Shown here: in pieces, positions 8,630-17,006 of the stretch
Layout: each line of letters begins with the position of its first letter
Position numbering within the stretch: position 1 is the first letter of the stretch
Assembly (NCBI RefSeq): GCF_051014445.1
Contig: NW_027488368.1
Location: forward strand, 28,184,001-28,248,000
Direction: 5' to 3'
Source of the DNA: Colletes latitarsis
Lineage: Eukaryota; Arthropoda; Insecta; Hymenoptera; Colletidae
Length of the DNA stretch: 64,000 bases
Notes under the pieces: model-generated
Seen by the model: only the letters and a program-made list of their open reading frames with translations
Told to the model about the DNA's origin: nothing
The model's database searches: none
Program-made: the position numbers and the translations under genes

Positions 8630-10255
8630 ATGGATCCAAAAATAAAATTAACCCCCATAGACGCCTCGGTACCCCGCAAGGGGGAAAAGGGAGTTAAGGA
8701 GGCCGCTGTCGCTGCTCCCGGCAGAACAACGGCGGTGAGTAAGAGAGCTGGGGTGGTCTCACCACCTCAGAAAAAAGTTAAGGCGGTTGAAGTGGGTAAG
8801 GGCGCAAAAACGCCCCCCTGCACCAGACCCCCAACGACTAAGGGCAAGGCTTCACCACCTAAGCCAACAGGGAAAACATCCCCTGTGCCCGCGATCAAGA
8901 AAGACGGACCGGGGACACCACCCCGCACAAATCCACCGAAGAAGACGGAGGCCAAAAAACCGAAGGCGACTTCCCAAGGCAACGCCACGTCCACGGAAGG
9001 AGGATTGGGCCAAGAAGTAGATAGCGACGGTTGGGTAACTGTCGTTAAGAAGGAGAAGCCGCAAAGGGCAGAAAAAGCCCGGGAAAGCGGCGAGGAATTG
9101 CCAGGAAAAGTGTCGGCGGAAGCGACACCTAGCCCTTCGAACAGGCCTCTCGACCAAATCAGTAGGGAGGCCTCGAAACTGGTCAAGGGTATCCGGACCA
9201 ACTGTCTTGGAAAAGAATCCAGGCTCAGTAAGGAGACCGGAGCCTTGATCGTAGGCAACGCGGCAGCTCTCTACGCGCTAGTCCAGGAGGTTGTTATTCA
9301 GAACTCTTTCCTAAAAGGACAGCTCGCGGCGATCCGGCAAGAGGTGAGAGCCTCCCAGAGGATCGCAGAGAGGGTTGCCCCTACGGTTTCGCAGACGACG
9401 GGATCCCGTCCGACTGCGAAACCTGTACCAGTTCGTGCAGCAACAACCTACGCGCAAGCGGTAAATGTTGATGCCAATCGAGTTTCCCCGGAGGCGGTTA
9501 AACCACCACGACACGTGGTGCGTATTTTCCCGCCGAAAGGGAAAGGACAGAACAGTGACGTTACCAAACAAACTGTTCTGTCCCTGGTTAAGCCGGCGAA
9601 AGCTACGATCCGCGTGAGGTCTGTCCGACGCATCCACTCCGGTGGCATAGCCGTCGAGACTGAACGCAAGGAGGATCTAAAGGTCTTCGTCAACTGCGCG
9701 AAGCTGAAAGAAGTAGGACTTTCAGCTACTCTACGGACTTTGAGGAACCCTACACTTATTGTGTACGACGTTCCCAAGTCGATGAGGAAAGAGGAGGTTT
9801 CTTCCAGCAGTTGGAAGCAAAACCTCAGTGATATGGCCCAGGGGGATGTGTCGTCCAGCCTGAAGGTCCGGTTTGCAACCGGCCCGAAGGAAACGGACAC
9901 TGCCAACTGGGTCCTGGAAGTCAGTCCGCAGGTTCGCCAGCGGCTGAAGAGCTCGGGCAGAGTGTACCTGGGGTGGTCCGCATGCAGAGTGCAGGACTAC
10001 GTTTCTGTTACACGATGCTTTAAGTGTCAAATGTTTGGCCATATGGCCAAACATTGCAAAGCGCAGAACGAGGTTTGCGGTCACTGCTGCGAAGAAGGGC
10101 ATTCCATTGCCTCTTGTACAGCGAAGAGTAAGTCCCCAACTTGCTCGAACTGTAAAGCAAGAGGTAAACAGCACAACCATAAGTCACGAGACAAAAACTG
10201 CCCTGCCTATAAGGCAGCTCTCGACCTTGCAGTATCTCGTACCAATTATGGATAG
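8630..10255 (+). CDS. ORF1 gag-like protein of family II (541 aa, intact)
   Basis: This is a gag-like nucleic-acid chaperone of an R1-clade retrotransposon, needed for the RNP. The N-terminal ~150 residues are Lys/Pro-rich and low complexity. The middle region (about 310-460) resembles the RNA-binding middle domain of such proteins. The C-terminus carries two clear CX2CX4HX4C knuckles (CFKCQMFGHMAKHC and CGHCCEEGHSIASC, about residues 464-496) and a third, wider Cys/His cluster. The ATG at 8630 follows a long leader and is the first good start. ORF2 begins 8 bases before the stop (ATGGATAG), so the two ORFs overlap in a different way from family I. The frame is intact although the partner ORF2 is dead. 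Confidence 0.9.
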   Translation: MDPKIKLTPIDASVPRKGEKGVKEAAVAAPGRTTAVSKRAGVVSPPQKKVKAVEVGKGAKTPPCTRPPTTKGKASPPKPTGKTSPVPAIKKDGPGTPPRTNPPKKTEAKKPKATSQGNATSTEGGLGQEVDSDGWVTVVKKEKPQRAEKARESGEELPGKVSAEATPSPSNRPLDQISREASKLVKGIRTNCLGKESRLSKETGALIVGNAAALYALVQEVVIQNSFLKGQLAAIRQEVRASQRIAERVAPTVSQTTGSRPTAKPVPVRAATTYAQAVNVDANRVSPEAVKPPRHVVRIFPPKGKGQNSDVTKQTVLSLVKPAKATIRVRSVRRIHSGGIAVETERKEDLKVFVNCAKLKEVGLSATLRTLRNPTLIVYDVPKSMRKEEVSSSSWKQNLSDMAQGDVSSSLKVRFATGPKETDTANWVLEVSPQVRQRLKSSGRVYLGWSACRVQDYVSVTRCFKCQMFGHMAKHCKAQNEVCGHCCEEGHSIASCTAKSKSPTCSNCKARGKQHNHKSRDKNCPAYKAALDLAVSRTNYG

Positions 10256-12378
10256 ACACCACCCGGAGAATCCTCTAAGGCAATTGCGCATCGCGCAGCA
10301 TAATATGCGGCGTGCGTTAATTGTTCATGGTGAGGTGAGCGAGCTAATGCACACAAAGGAGATCGACGTGTTGCTCATGCAGGAACCTTACCAATTTCAG
10401 GGACAGATTCCAGGCTTTGGGCTCACGGCGAAGGTGATCGCCGAGAATGATCGGGCTATGACTGCAATAGTGGTCAGATACCCGGATATCTCGGTGGTAA
10501 AAAACACACAGCTGTGTGATACTCACACCTCCTGCGTTTGCATTAGCGGACCCTTCGGTAGTTTCTACCTCGTTAGCCAGTACTTTCAATGCTCGGAAGA
10601 CATTGAACCAAGTCTGGCACGTTTGGAGAAGACACTCGATGCTCTCCAACACCGTCGAGTCGTGATAGCCGCGGACGACAATGCCAAATCCCACCTTTGG
10701 GGGGGGGGGGGAGAAAGCGTTCGACCAGACACGCGAGGCGAAAAACTCGAAGAGTTTATCGCATTACACGACTTGACGATTTTGAACGAGGCTGGTAGTA
10801 TCCCTACATACTGCAGCCCTGCCGGTGATTCATGGATCGATGTCACATTATCGACCCCAGACATGGCGAAAATTGTACAAAACTGGACGGTCCACGAAGA
10901 TTGGACCTCCAGTGATCATCGATTTATTGATTTTGTCTTGTAGTTCACGGACGTGAATGAGAATCGAAGCCCACAGCCTCGATTCCGCACGTTGCATGCG
11001 AACTGGGAGCGTTTTGATCAAGTTCTACTTGAGGGCGCGAGGCAATTACCCCTCGGCACTGATTGCCGCAGGGAAGTCGAACACCTAGCACAAGAGGTCG
11101 AGAAATCGATCATCGATGCGTACAATGCCTCAATGCGCCCCAAGAAGTGGCATTCAAAGTCCGTTCCATGGTGGACGGAAAATTTGACGAGAATGAAAGC
11201 GCGAGTCTATCGACTTAGACGAGCCTTTCAGCGCGAGAGGAACTCGGAGGAGAGAGCGGTAAAGCAGGCTGAGTATCGAACACCTAGACTCGCCTACACA
11301 GCCGCAGTGCGCGCTGCGAAAGCACAAAGCTGGCAGAACTTTGTGACGGAGCAGGGGAACAAAGAGCTATGGGGACTTGTTTACAAGTTCGCCCAGAAGA
11401 AACTCTGTGTTGAGGTGCCCTGGGCTGGACCGTATAGAGGCCGAAGTAGTTAAATGTGCTTATGGATCCATTCATAGTGCTCTACTAAGACTCTACAACG
11501 GGTGTCTAGCGCACGGGGTCTTCCCCGTTAGGTGGAAAATCGGCTCGATCAGAGCAATCTTGAAAGGGCCCGATAAACCACCAACGGATGTCAAGTCGTA
11601 TATACCGATATGCCTACTTTCCATCCTAGGTAAAGGGTTAGAAAGACTAATGCTTAATCGAATGAGTAATATATTCCTAAACCCAGAACATAGTTCCGAT
11701 CGGCAATACGGATTCAGGCCTGGACGATCCACGGAAGACGCCGTGGTGAAGCTCAGGGAATTGATATCCCAGCGAGAGGAACGATATGTGATGGGTCTCT
11801 CCTTCGACATCGCCAGAGCTTTTGATAATGTTTGGTGGCCAAGCATACTTCAGAAGCTGAAACGACGGGGATGTCCCCGAAATCTTTATCGACTCATGGT
11901 CGACTATTTCGCTGACCGTATGGTTACAATAGTTTCCAAACACGGTAATGTGCGTAAGGAAGTCACCAAGGGCTGCCCACAGGGGTCGATACTCGGTCCG
12001 AGCTGCTGGAACCTAGTCTTTGACGAAGTTCTGCAGCTCTTATCAAACGAACACCTGGCTTGCGAGCCAATAGCCTACGCTGACGACTTACTCATGGTAT
12101 TCTACGGAAACTCGAGGAATCAGTTGCAGCAAAGAGGGCAAAGAGTCGCGGATACAATTTCTGAGTGGTGCGCCACGCAGAAACTTAAACTATCTGCGAC
12201 TAAGACCGAGATGATTCTCTTGAAAGGAAATCTGGATAGAGAACGACCTCCTGCGATAAGGATAAACGGGAGAAATGTGGCACTCAAGCAAACCATAAGG
12301 TACTTGGGTGTTCACATCGATGCGCGAATGGGAGTAAGATCCCACGTCGAATACTTGAATGCCAAAGTCATGCGAACG
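10248..12378 (+). pseudogene. ORF2 of family II, 5' part (endonuclease and reverse transcriptase), broken
   Basis: The endonuclease domain (10248-10943) is readable: QEPY for the catalytic Glu, DDNAKSHLWG where most relatives have DFNA, and SSDHRFID. A TAG at 10941-10943 then interrupts it. The frame continues at 10944-11400 through the linker. Near 11400-11420 a deletion removes the usual linker into the reverse transcriptase and shifts the frame. The reverse transcriptase then runs from about 11423: PGLDRIEAE, motif A SFDIARAF, motif B GCPQGSILGP, motif C YADD. A run of G at about 10700-10713 lies in the endonuclease. Coding stops being family II at 12378, where the family I insertion begins. 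This is a dead pol gene. Confidence 0.85.
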
Positions 12379-13293
12379 TGCCTGGTCCCCCGGTTGGAAA
12401 GGATGGTTGCGGCTCTGGGCCGGATCCTGCCCAACCTGGGGGGCCCGGCGGGCCGAGTTCGTCGCCTCTATGTGGCAATGGTCCAGTCGGTGGCCCTATA
12501 CGGGGCCCCCGTCTGGGCGGACGACCTGGCTGCCTCCCGGCGCAGCATGACTATGCTGCGTCGGGTGCAGAGGCGCATGGCGCTCAGGGTCGTCCGCGGG
12601 TATCGGACCATGTCACATGAGGCGGCGACGGTTCTAGCGGGGATGCCGCCCATGGACCTGCTCGCGCGGTCGCACGCGGTGATGTACCGGCACCGCGTCG
12701 ACCGTCGCGCGGGGGTGGGGGCGGTCCCGGGCGGGCAGGAACCTGCTTGGGGCGATTTGAAGCGCCAGGCCCGGCAGTCCGTGTTGCTCGCGTGGCAGGA
12801 GCGGCTGGCTCTGCCAACCGCGGGGCACCGGACTGTCGGTGCTGTTCGGCCACTCCTGAAGGAGTGGCTGGACAGAGCCCATGGCAGCCTCACCTACCGG
12901 CTGGCACAGGTATTTTCCGGGCATGGCAGCTTCGGAAGATACCTGTGCCGGATAGGGAAGGAGCCGACGGCGCGTTGCTGCCACTGCGACGCTGAGCAGG
13001 ACACGGCGGATCATACCCTGGAGGTATGCCCCGCGTGGGAGGGGGAGCGCCGTGTCCTGGTCGGCGTCGTCGGGCGGGATGTCTCGCTGCCGGGCGTGGT
13101 GCGCGCCATGCTCGGCAGCGAGGAGAAGTGGAGGGCCGTGGCCTCCTTCTGCGAGAACGTAATGTTGCAGAAGGAGGCCGCGGGGAGGGAGCGCGAGCTT
13201 CAGCGGCGCGCTGAAGCTCGCGCTCGTGCGGTGGCCCGAGGTCGTCGCCCGGTCGCGAGGCGTCGCGGGCGGCCGCCTCGGCGTGGCGGATGA
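11377..13293 (+). CDS. Chimeric ORF: family II reverse transcriptase fused in frame to family I C-terminus
   Basis: This open frame of 638 codons crosses the insertion point without a stop. Residues from about 16 to 334 are family II reverse transcriptase with all three catalytic Asp (SFDIARAF, YADD). From residue 335 it is family I ORF2 from codon ~757 to its natural end, including the zinc knuckle CX2CX8HX4C and Arg-rich tail. The joint is the codon run for VMRT followed by CLVPRLERM. The fusion exists because the 5'-truncated family I copy landed in the same phase. The first ATG at 11377 lies in an out-of-frame piece upstream, so natural translation is uncertain. Sequence shows the open frame; expression is not implied. 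Confidence 0.8.
   Translation: MFTSSPRRNSVLRCPGLDRIEAEVVKCAYGSIHSALLRLYNGCLAHGVFPVRWKIGSIRAILKGPDKPPTDVKSYIPICLLSILGKGLERLMLNRMSNIFLNPEHSSDRQYGFRPGRSTEDAVVKLRELISQREERYVMGLSFDIARAFDNVWWPSILQKLKRRGCPRNLYRLMVDYFADRMVTIVSKHGNVRKEVTKGCPQGSILGPSCWNLVFDEVLQLLSNEHLACEPIAYADDLLMVFYGNSRNQLQQRGQRVADTISEWCATQKLKLSATKTEMILLKGNLDRERPPAIRINGRNVALKQTIRYLGVHIDARMGVRSHVEYLNAKVMRTCLVPRLERMVAALGRILPNLGGPAGRVRRLYVAMVQSVALYGAPVWADDLAASRRSMTMLRRVQRRMALRVVRGYRTMSHEAATVLAGMPPMDLLARSHAVMYRHRVDRRAGVGAVPGGQEPAWGDLKRQARQSVLLAWQERLALPTAGHRTVGAVRPLLKEWLDRAHGSLTYRLAQVFSGHGSFGRYLCRIGKEPTARCCHCDAEQDTADHTLEVCPAWEGERRVLVGVVGRDVSLPGVVRAMLGSEEKWRAVASFCENVMLQKEAAGRERELQRRAEARARAVARGRRPVARRRGRPPRRGG
12367..12378. repeat. 12-bp target-site duplication, left copy
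   Basis: GTCATGCGAACG directly before the family I insertion; an identical copy follows the poly(A) at 13849-13860. Confidence 0.95.
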
Positions 13294-13808
13294 CCTAGGC
13301 TGGGAGGGGGGTCCTGAGGGGACCCTCCTCCCGCCAGGCGGCGCCGGGTCGGACCGGTTGGGGGTAGGAGTGCCTCCCCCTACCGGTCCGACGCAAGGGG
13401 AGGCACCCTCGGCGGTCTGGTGCGGCCATGAACGCCCGGCCGCCGAGGGGTGGAAACGGGGTCGCGGGCGGTTGCGAGTTGGGGCTCGCAGCCGCCACTA
13501 AACGCGGCCCCGGGACGGATAGCGGCGGGATGGAGTGGCCCCGTCCCGCCGCTATGAGGCAGTGTGTCTACTGGGGGGACCGATTGTCCCCCCGGGGGAT
13601 GGGCGCGAAAGCGCGGGCACGGGGAGGATACCGGAAGAATGCTTCGAGCGATTCCCGGTATCCTCCCAAAGCGTGCCGAAGGGTCACCGTGGGGTTTTTA
13701 GTGGGTAGGTCCCGCGCCTGTCGTTGTACGGGCGCGGGGAATCCCACACACCCCTCCCACCTCTCCCCAAGGAGGTGGGAGGGAGTCTTTCGAAGATTTT
13801 CCCCACGA

Positions 13809-13848
<40 letters not shown>
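12379..13848 (+). mobile_element. Family I insertion inside family II, 5'-truncated
   Basis: It starts at ORF2 codon ~757, runs through the ORF2 stop (13291-13293) and the full hairpin 3' UTR, and ends in a long poly(A) at 13810-13848. The flanking GTCATGCGAACG occurs at 12367-12378 and again at 13849-13860. If the neighbouring AAA is counted the duplication is 15 bp. 5' truncation, a tail and a target duplication are the signature of target-primed reverse transcription. It differs from copy 1 at only a few positions, so it is young. Confidence 0.97.
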
Positions 13849-13851
<3 letters not shown>

Positions 13852-13860
13852 ATGCGAACG
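13849..13860. repeat. 12-bp target-site duplication, right copy
   Basis: GTCATGCGAACG immediately after the poly(A) tract; it restores the family II reading of VMRT before continuing as LYTLARLARS. Confidence 0.95.
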
Positions 13861-14690
13861 TTATATACGCTAGCAAGACTTGCTCGATCAAACTGGGGAT
13901 TGGGACACAGAACCATGCGTACTTTGTGCAAAGGTCTCTTCGTCCCGATCACGACATACGCCACCGCCGGATGGGTAGACATGCTTACTTCTGTGACAAG
14001 AATTAAACTTGCCAGGGCGCAGAGAGATGTTTTGCACGCCGTCACCAAGGCCTATCGCACGGTATCTACCGACGCGATCACAGTGATCGCCGGGACGATG
14101 CCGATAGACTTGGTGTTAGTGGAGCGCGCGTGTGCATACCGGATAAGATGACAAATGAATATCGAAGTCGGAAATTGTCGAATAAGTCGAACCGATTTGG
14201 CGGCTGGAGAAGTTACCGCTGCTCAGGCGGAAGCCTTGGTGCGAGCGGAACTTCTCAATATGTGGCAATTGAGATGGTCGTCATCGGAGGAAGGTAGGGT
14301 CACCTTCCGCTACTTCTCTGATGTATCTGACCGTCTCGATGCAAGCTGGGTGATCTTGGATCACTACGTGGTACAATTCCTAAGCGGGCACGGAGATTTC
14401 CGAGCCAAGCTCAAGGCATTTGCTTTAGTACCGCACGAGAATTGCGATTGTGGCCAAGTGGAGACACCACACCACGTCCTATTCGAGTGACGGAGGTACA
14501 GAGACGCGCGAGAACTCCTGAGACAAGCTGTCTCAAGTTCGGCTTCGGTCACCGGCCACGGATGGCCAGTTTCTTCAGCCGAACTTGTAACACAAGATCT
14601 ATTCCGGGAGTTCCGGACATATACGCGCTCGGTACTACTTACGAAAGCAGGGCGAAACCAAAATCGCAATTGAACGCACTACGCTACGTT
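13861..14690 (+). pseudogene. ORF2 of family II, 3' part (thumb and zinc-finger region), broken
   Basis: This is the continuation of the family II pol after the insertion. It includes the region that precedes the C-terminal zinc finger (QFLSGHGDFRAKL, comparable to VFSGHGSFGRYL of family I). It carries a stop TGA at 14149-14151 and another TGA at 14488-14490 that replaces the last Cys of the finger (CDCGQVETPHHVLFE then stop). Residual similarity runs on to about 14690. Confidence 0.8.
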
Positions 14691-15016
14691 ACAGAATAAG
14701 AGAAGTCTGCGGATTCTCTTGAAGAACCATGCTTGAAAATGTACTCGAACGGATGCTAGGTCATGTGCTTCGGCAGTGACCTCCTCGGGCCGGGAGACAA
14801 GGCCCGCTTGCTTCAGCACGCGTTCCTGGATTGGGTTGGACACGAGGTGGCAGCAGGTTTCGACGTCGTTAGCCTCCAAAAACGCATAATGACGCGTGAA
14901 ATGTACATGCCCGAACAACAGGCAAAATGTAGTTGCTGGTATGGACCTTCGGTCTGAGGTACAGCAAAGTCCCCAAGTGGCAACGCGCTTCGACAGAATA
15001 ACGGCTACACACAACA
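14691..15016. other. Probable 3' UTR or flank of family II
   Basis: About 325 bases without a gene. No poly(A) and no match to other parts of the window was seen. It ends abruptly where a family I subfamily-b fragment starts at 15017. Confidence 0.35.
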
Positions 15017-16695
15017 TGTCTCAGGGCAGTCGTCGGGGATTATCTCCGCGGCAGGTGGATCGAGTATCCGGGCCGGGATGGTGATATGCGGAGGGAGGTG
15101 TACTGCGGGGTTCCGTAGGGATCGGTCCTCGGGCCACTCCTGTGGAACATCACGTACGACGCAGTGTTGCGTGCCGACCTCCACGACGGCGTCAGTGCCG
15201 TGTGTTACGCAGATGACACACTGGTGCTGGCCGTCGGGGCTCAGTGGGGGAGGGCCAAGCGCCTCGCCGAGGAGGGGGCGCAACGCGTCGTCGACCGGAT
15301 CAGGGGGATGGGGATGACGGTAGCGGTCCATAAGACCGAGGTGATAGCGTTCCATTCGCCTCGGCAGGATCCGCCACCCCCTCTGATCCGGGTGGGTGGG
15401 GCTGATATCGAGGTGAAGCCCCGGATGAGGTATCTGGGGCTGATCCTCGATAGCCACTGGCGCTTCGAGGAGCATTTCCGCTGCCTGGTTCCCCGGCTAG
15501 AGAGGATGGTCTCGGCTTTAGGCCGGATCCTACCCAACCTCGGGGGCCCCGCGGGACGACCTGGCGGCTTCCCGGCGCAGCATGACGATACTGCGTCGGG
15601 TGCAGAGGCGGAGGGCGTTGCGGGTAGTCCGCGGGTACCGGACCGTGTCGTATGAGGCGGCGACGGTTCTTGCGGGGATGCCGCCCATGGACCTCCTCGC
15701 GCGGTCGCACGCGGTGCTGTATCGTCACCGCGTCGTCCGTCCCGCGGGGGTGGGAGCGGTCCCGGGAGTGCCGGAACCTGCATGGGGCGATTTGAAGCGC
15801 CAGGCCCGGCAGTTCGTGATGCTCGGGTGGCACGAGCGGTTGGCCCTGCCTACTGCGGGGCACCGGACAAGTCGGGGCTGTTCGGCCACTCCTGAGTGAG
15901 TGGCTGGACAGCGGCCATGCAAGCCTCACTTCCCGGATGGCACAGGTGTTCTCCGGGCATCGCAGCTTCGGGAGATACCTGTGCCGGATAGGGAAGGAGC
16001 CAACGGCGCGTTGCTGCCATTGTGACGCTGAGCAGGACACGGCTGAACACACCCTCGAGGTGTGCCCTGCGTGGGAGGGGGAGCGCCGTGTCCTGGTCGG
16101 CGTCATCGGGCGGGATGTCTCCCTGCCGGGCATGGTACGCGCCATGCTCGGCAGCGAGCGAAAGTGGAGGGCCGTGGCCTTCCTCTGCAAGAAAGTAATG
16201 TTGTAGAAGGAGGCCGCGGGCAGGGAGCGCGAGCTTCAGCGGCGTGCTGAGGCTCGTGCTCGTTTGGTGGAAGGAGGGAGCCGCCCCGGCGCCGGGCGTC
16301 GTGGGTGGCCACCGCGGCGTGGCGGCTGACCCTGGCTGGGAGGGGGTTCCTGAAGGGAGCCTGCTCCAGTCACGAGGCGCGGGATCGGACCGAAGTGGGA
16401 GTGCAACCCCAATTCCGGACAGACGCATCGGAAGGCGCCCTCGGCGGCTGGTGGTTGGTGGCCGCGGCCCCGAGACAGATGGCGGTAGGACGGAGTGACC
16501 TCGTCCTGCCGCCATGAGATAGGGAGACAGCCAGGTGGAACTTTTTGTCCCCCGTGGATGGACGCACAGCGCAGGCACGGTTAGGATACCGGAAGTATAC
16601 TTCAAGCGATTCCCAGTGGGGAATGCCTTTCACCCCCCCCCGCCACTCCCCAAAGAGGTGGAAGGGAGTCTTTCGCAGATTTTCCCCAAGAAGAA
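15017..16695 (+). mobile_element. Family I subfamily b fragment, 5'-truncated and decayed
   Basis: It begins at ORF2 codon ~603 (LRAVVGDYLRGRWIEYPG) and runs to the 3' UTR. Motif B is broken by a TAG at 15116-15118, motif C YADD remains, and about 70 bases are missing near 15556. Further stops follow (TGA near 15896, TAG near 16204). The 3' UTR is shortened and the tail is degenerate (AAGAAGAAAA). It shares diagnostic differences with the minus-strand copy at 17007-19168, for example DLHDGVSAVCYADD where copy 1 has GLPDGISTVCYADD. Its left edge abuts unassigned sequence without a recognisable target duplication. Confidence 0.9.
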
Positions 16696-16696
16696 A

Positions 16697-17006
16697 AGCT
16701 AGTATGCAAGCAGTAAGCTAGTAAGCGAGGAGGAAGCTAGTAAGGAAGAAGTATGCTAGTAAGCGTGCAGTAATATAGAAAGCAACCCGTAAGCTAGTAA
16801 GGAGGCAGAAAGCTGGTAACATAGCAGTTAGCTAGTAAGGAACTACTAAGCTAGTAAGCAAGTAGTGAGCAAGCAAGCGTGCGGGAAGCTAGTAAAGAAG
16901 CAGAATGGTAGTAAGCAACCAGTGAGCTAGCAAGCGAGCGGGAAGCTAGCTAGGAAGCAGTACGGTAGTAAGCAACCAGTGAGCTAGAAAGCATGCAGCA
17001 GGCTAG
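16697..17006 (-). repeat. 19-bp satellite, reverse orientation
   Basis: Degenerate tandem copies of the reverse complement of GCTTACTGCTTGCTTACTA (seen as AGCTAGTAAGCAAGCAGTA variants). It is the same satellite as at 33258 onwards but on the other strand. It is bordered by the decayed subfamily-b tail on the left and the poly(T) of the next family I copy on the right. Confidence 0.9.

Larger units (their letters stand above)
7606..15016 (+). mobile_element. Family II R1-clade non-LTR retrotransposon, decayed and interrupted
   Basis: A second non-LTR element, clearly different from family I and of lower GC. Two overlapping ORFs follow a long leader (7606-8629): a gag-like ORF1 with zinc knuckles and an ORF2 with APE endonuclease and reverse transcriptase. 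ORF2 has stops, a frameshift and an internal deletion. A family I tail (12379-13848) sits inside it, flanked by a 12-bp target duplication, after which family II coding sequence resumes. The 3' boundary is uncertain: coding similarity fades near 14690, and the following 300 bases up to the next family I fragment at 15017 lack a poly(A). Confidence 0.85.

Noticed and set aside
10700..10713. Run of G in the family II endonuclease as a programmed frameshift site
   Set aside because: The endonuclease frame is continuous across it and the partner domains follow in the same frame, so no shift is needed.
16697..17006. Telomere proximity, because R1-clade relatives such as SART and TRAS live in insect telomeres
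   Set aside because: No TTAGG or similar telomere repeat occurs at any insertion site. The targets are satellite, other elements and unique sequence.
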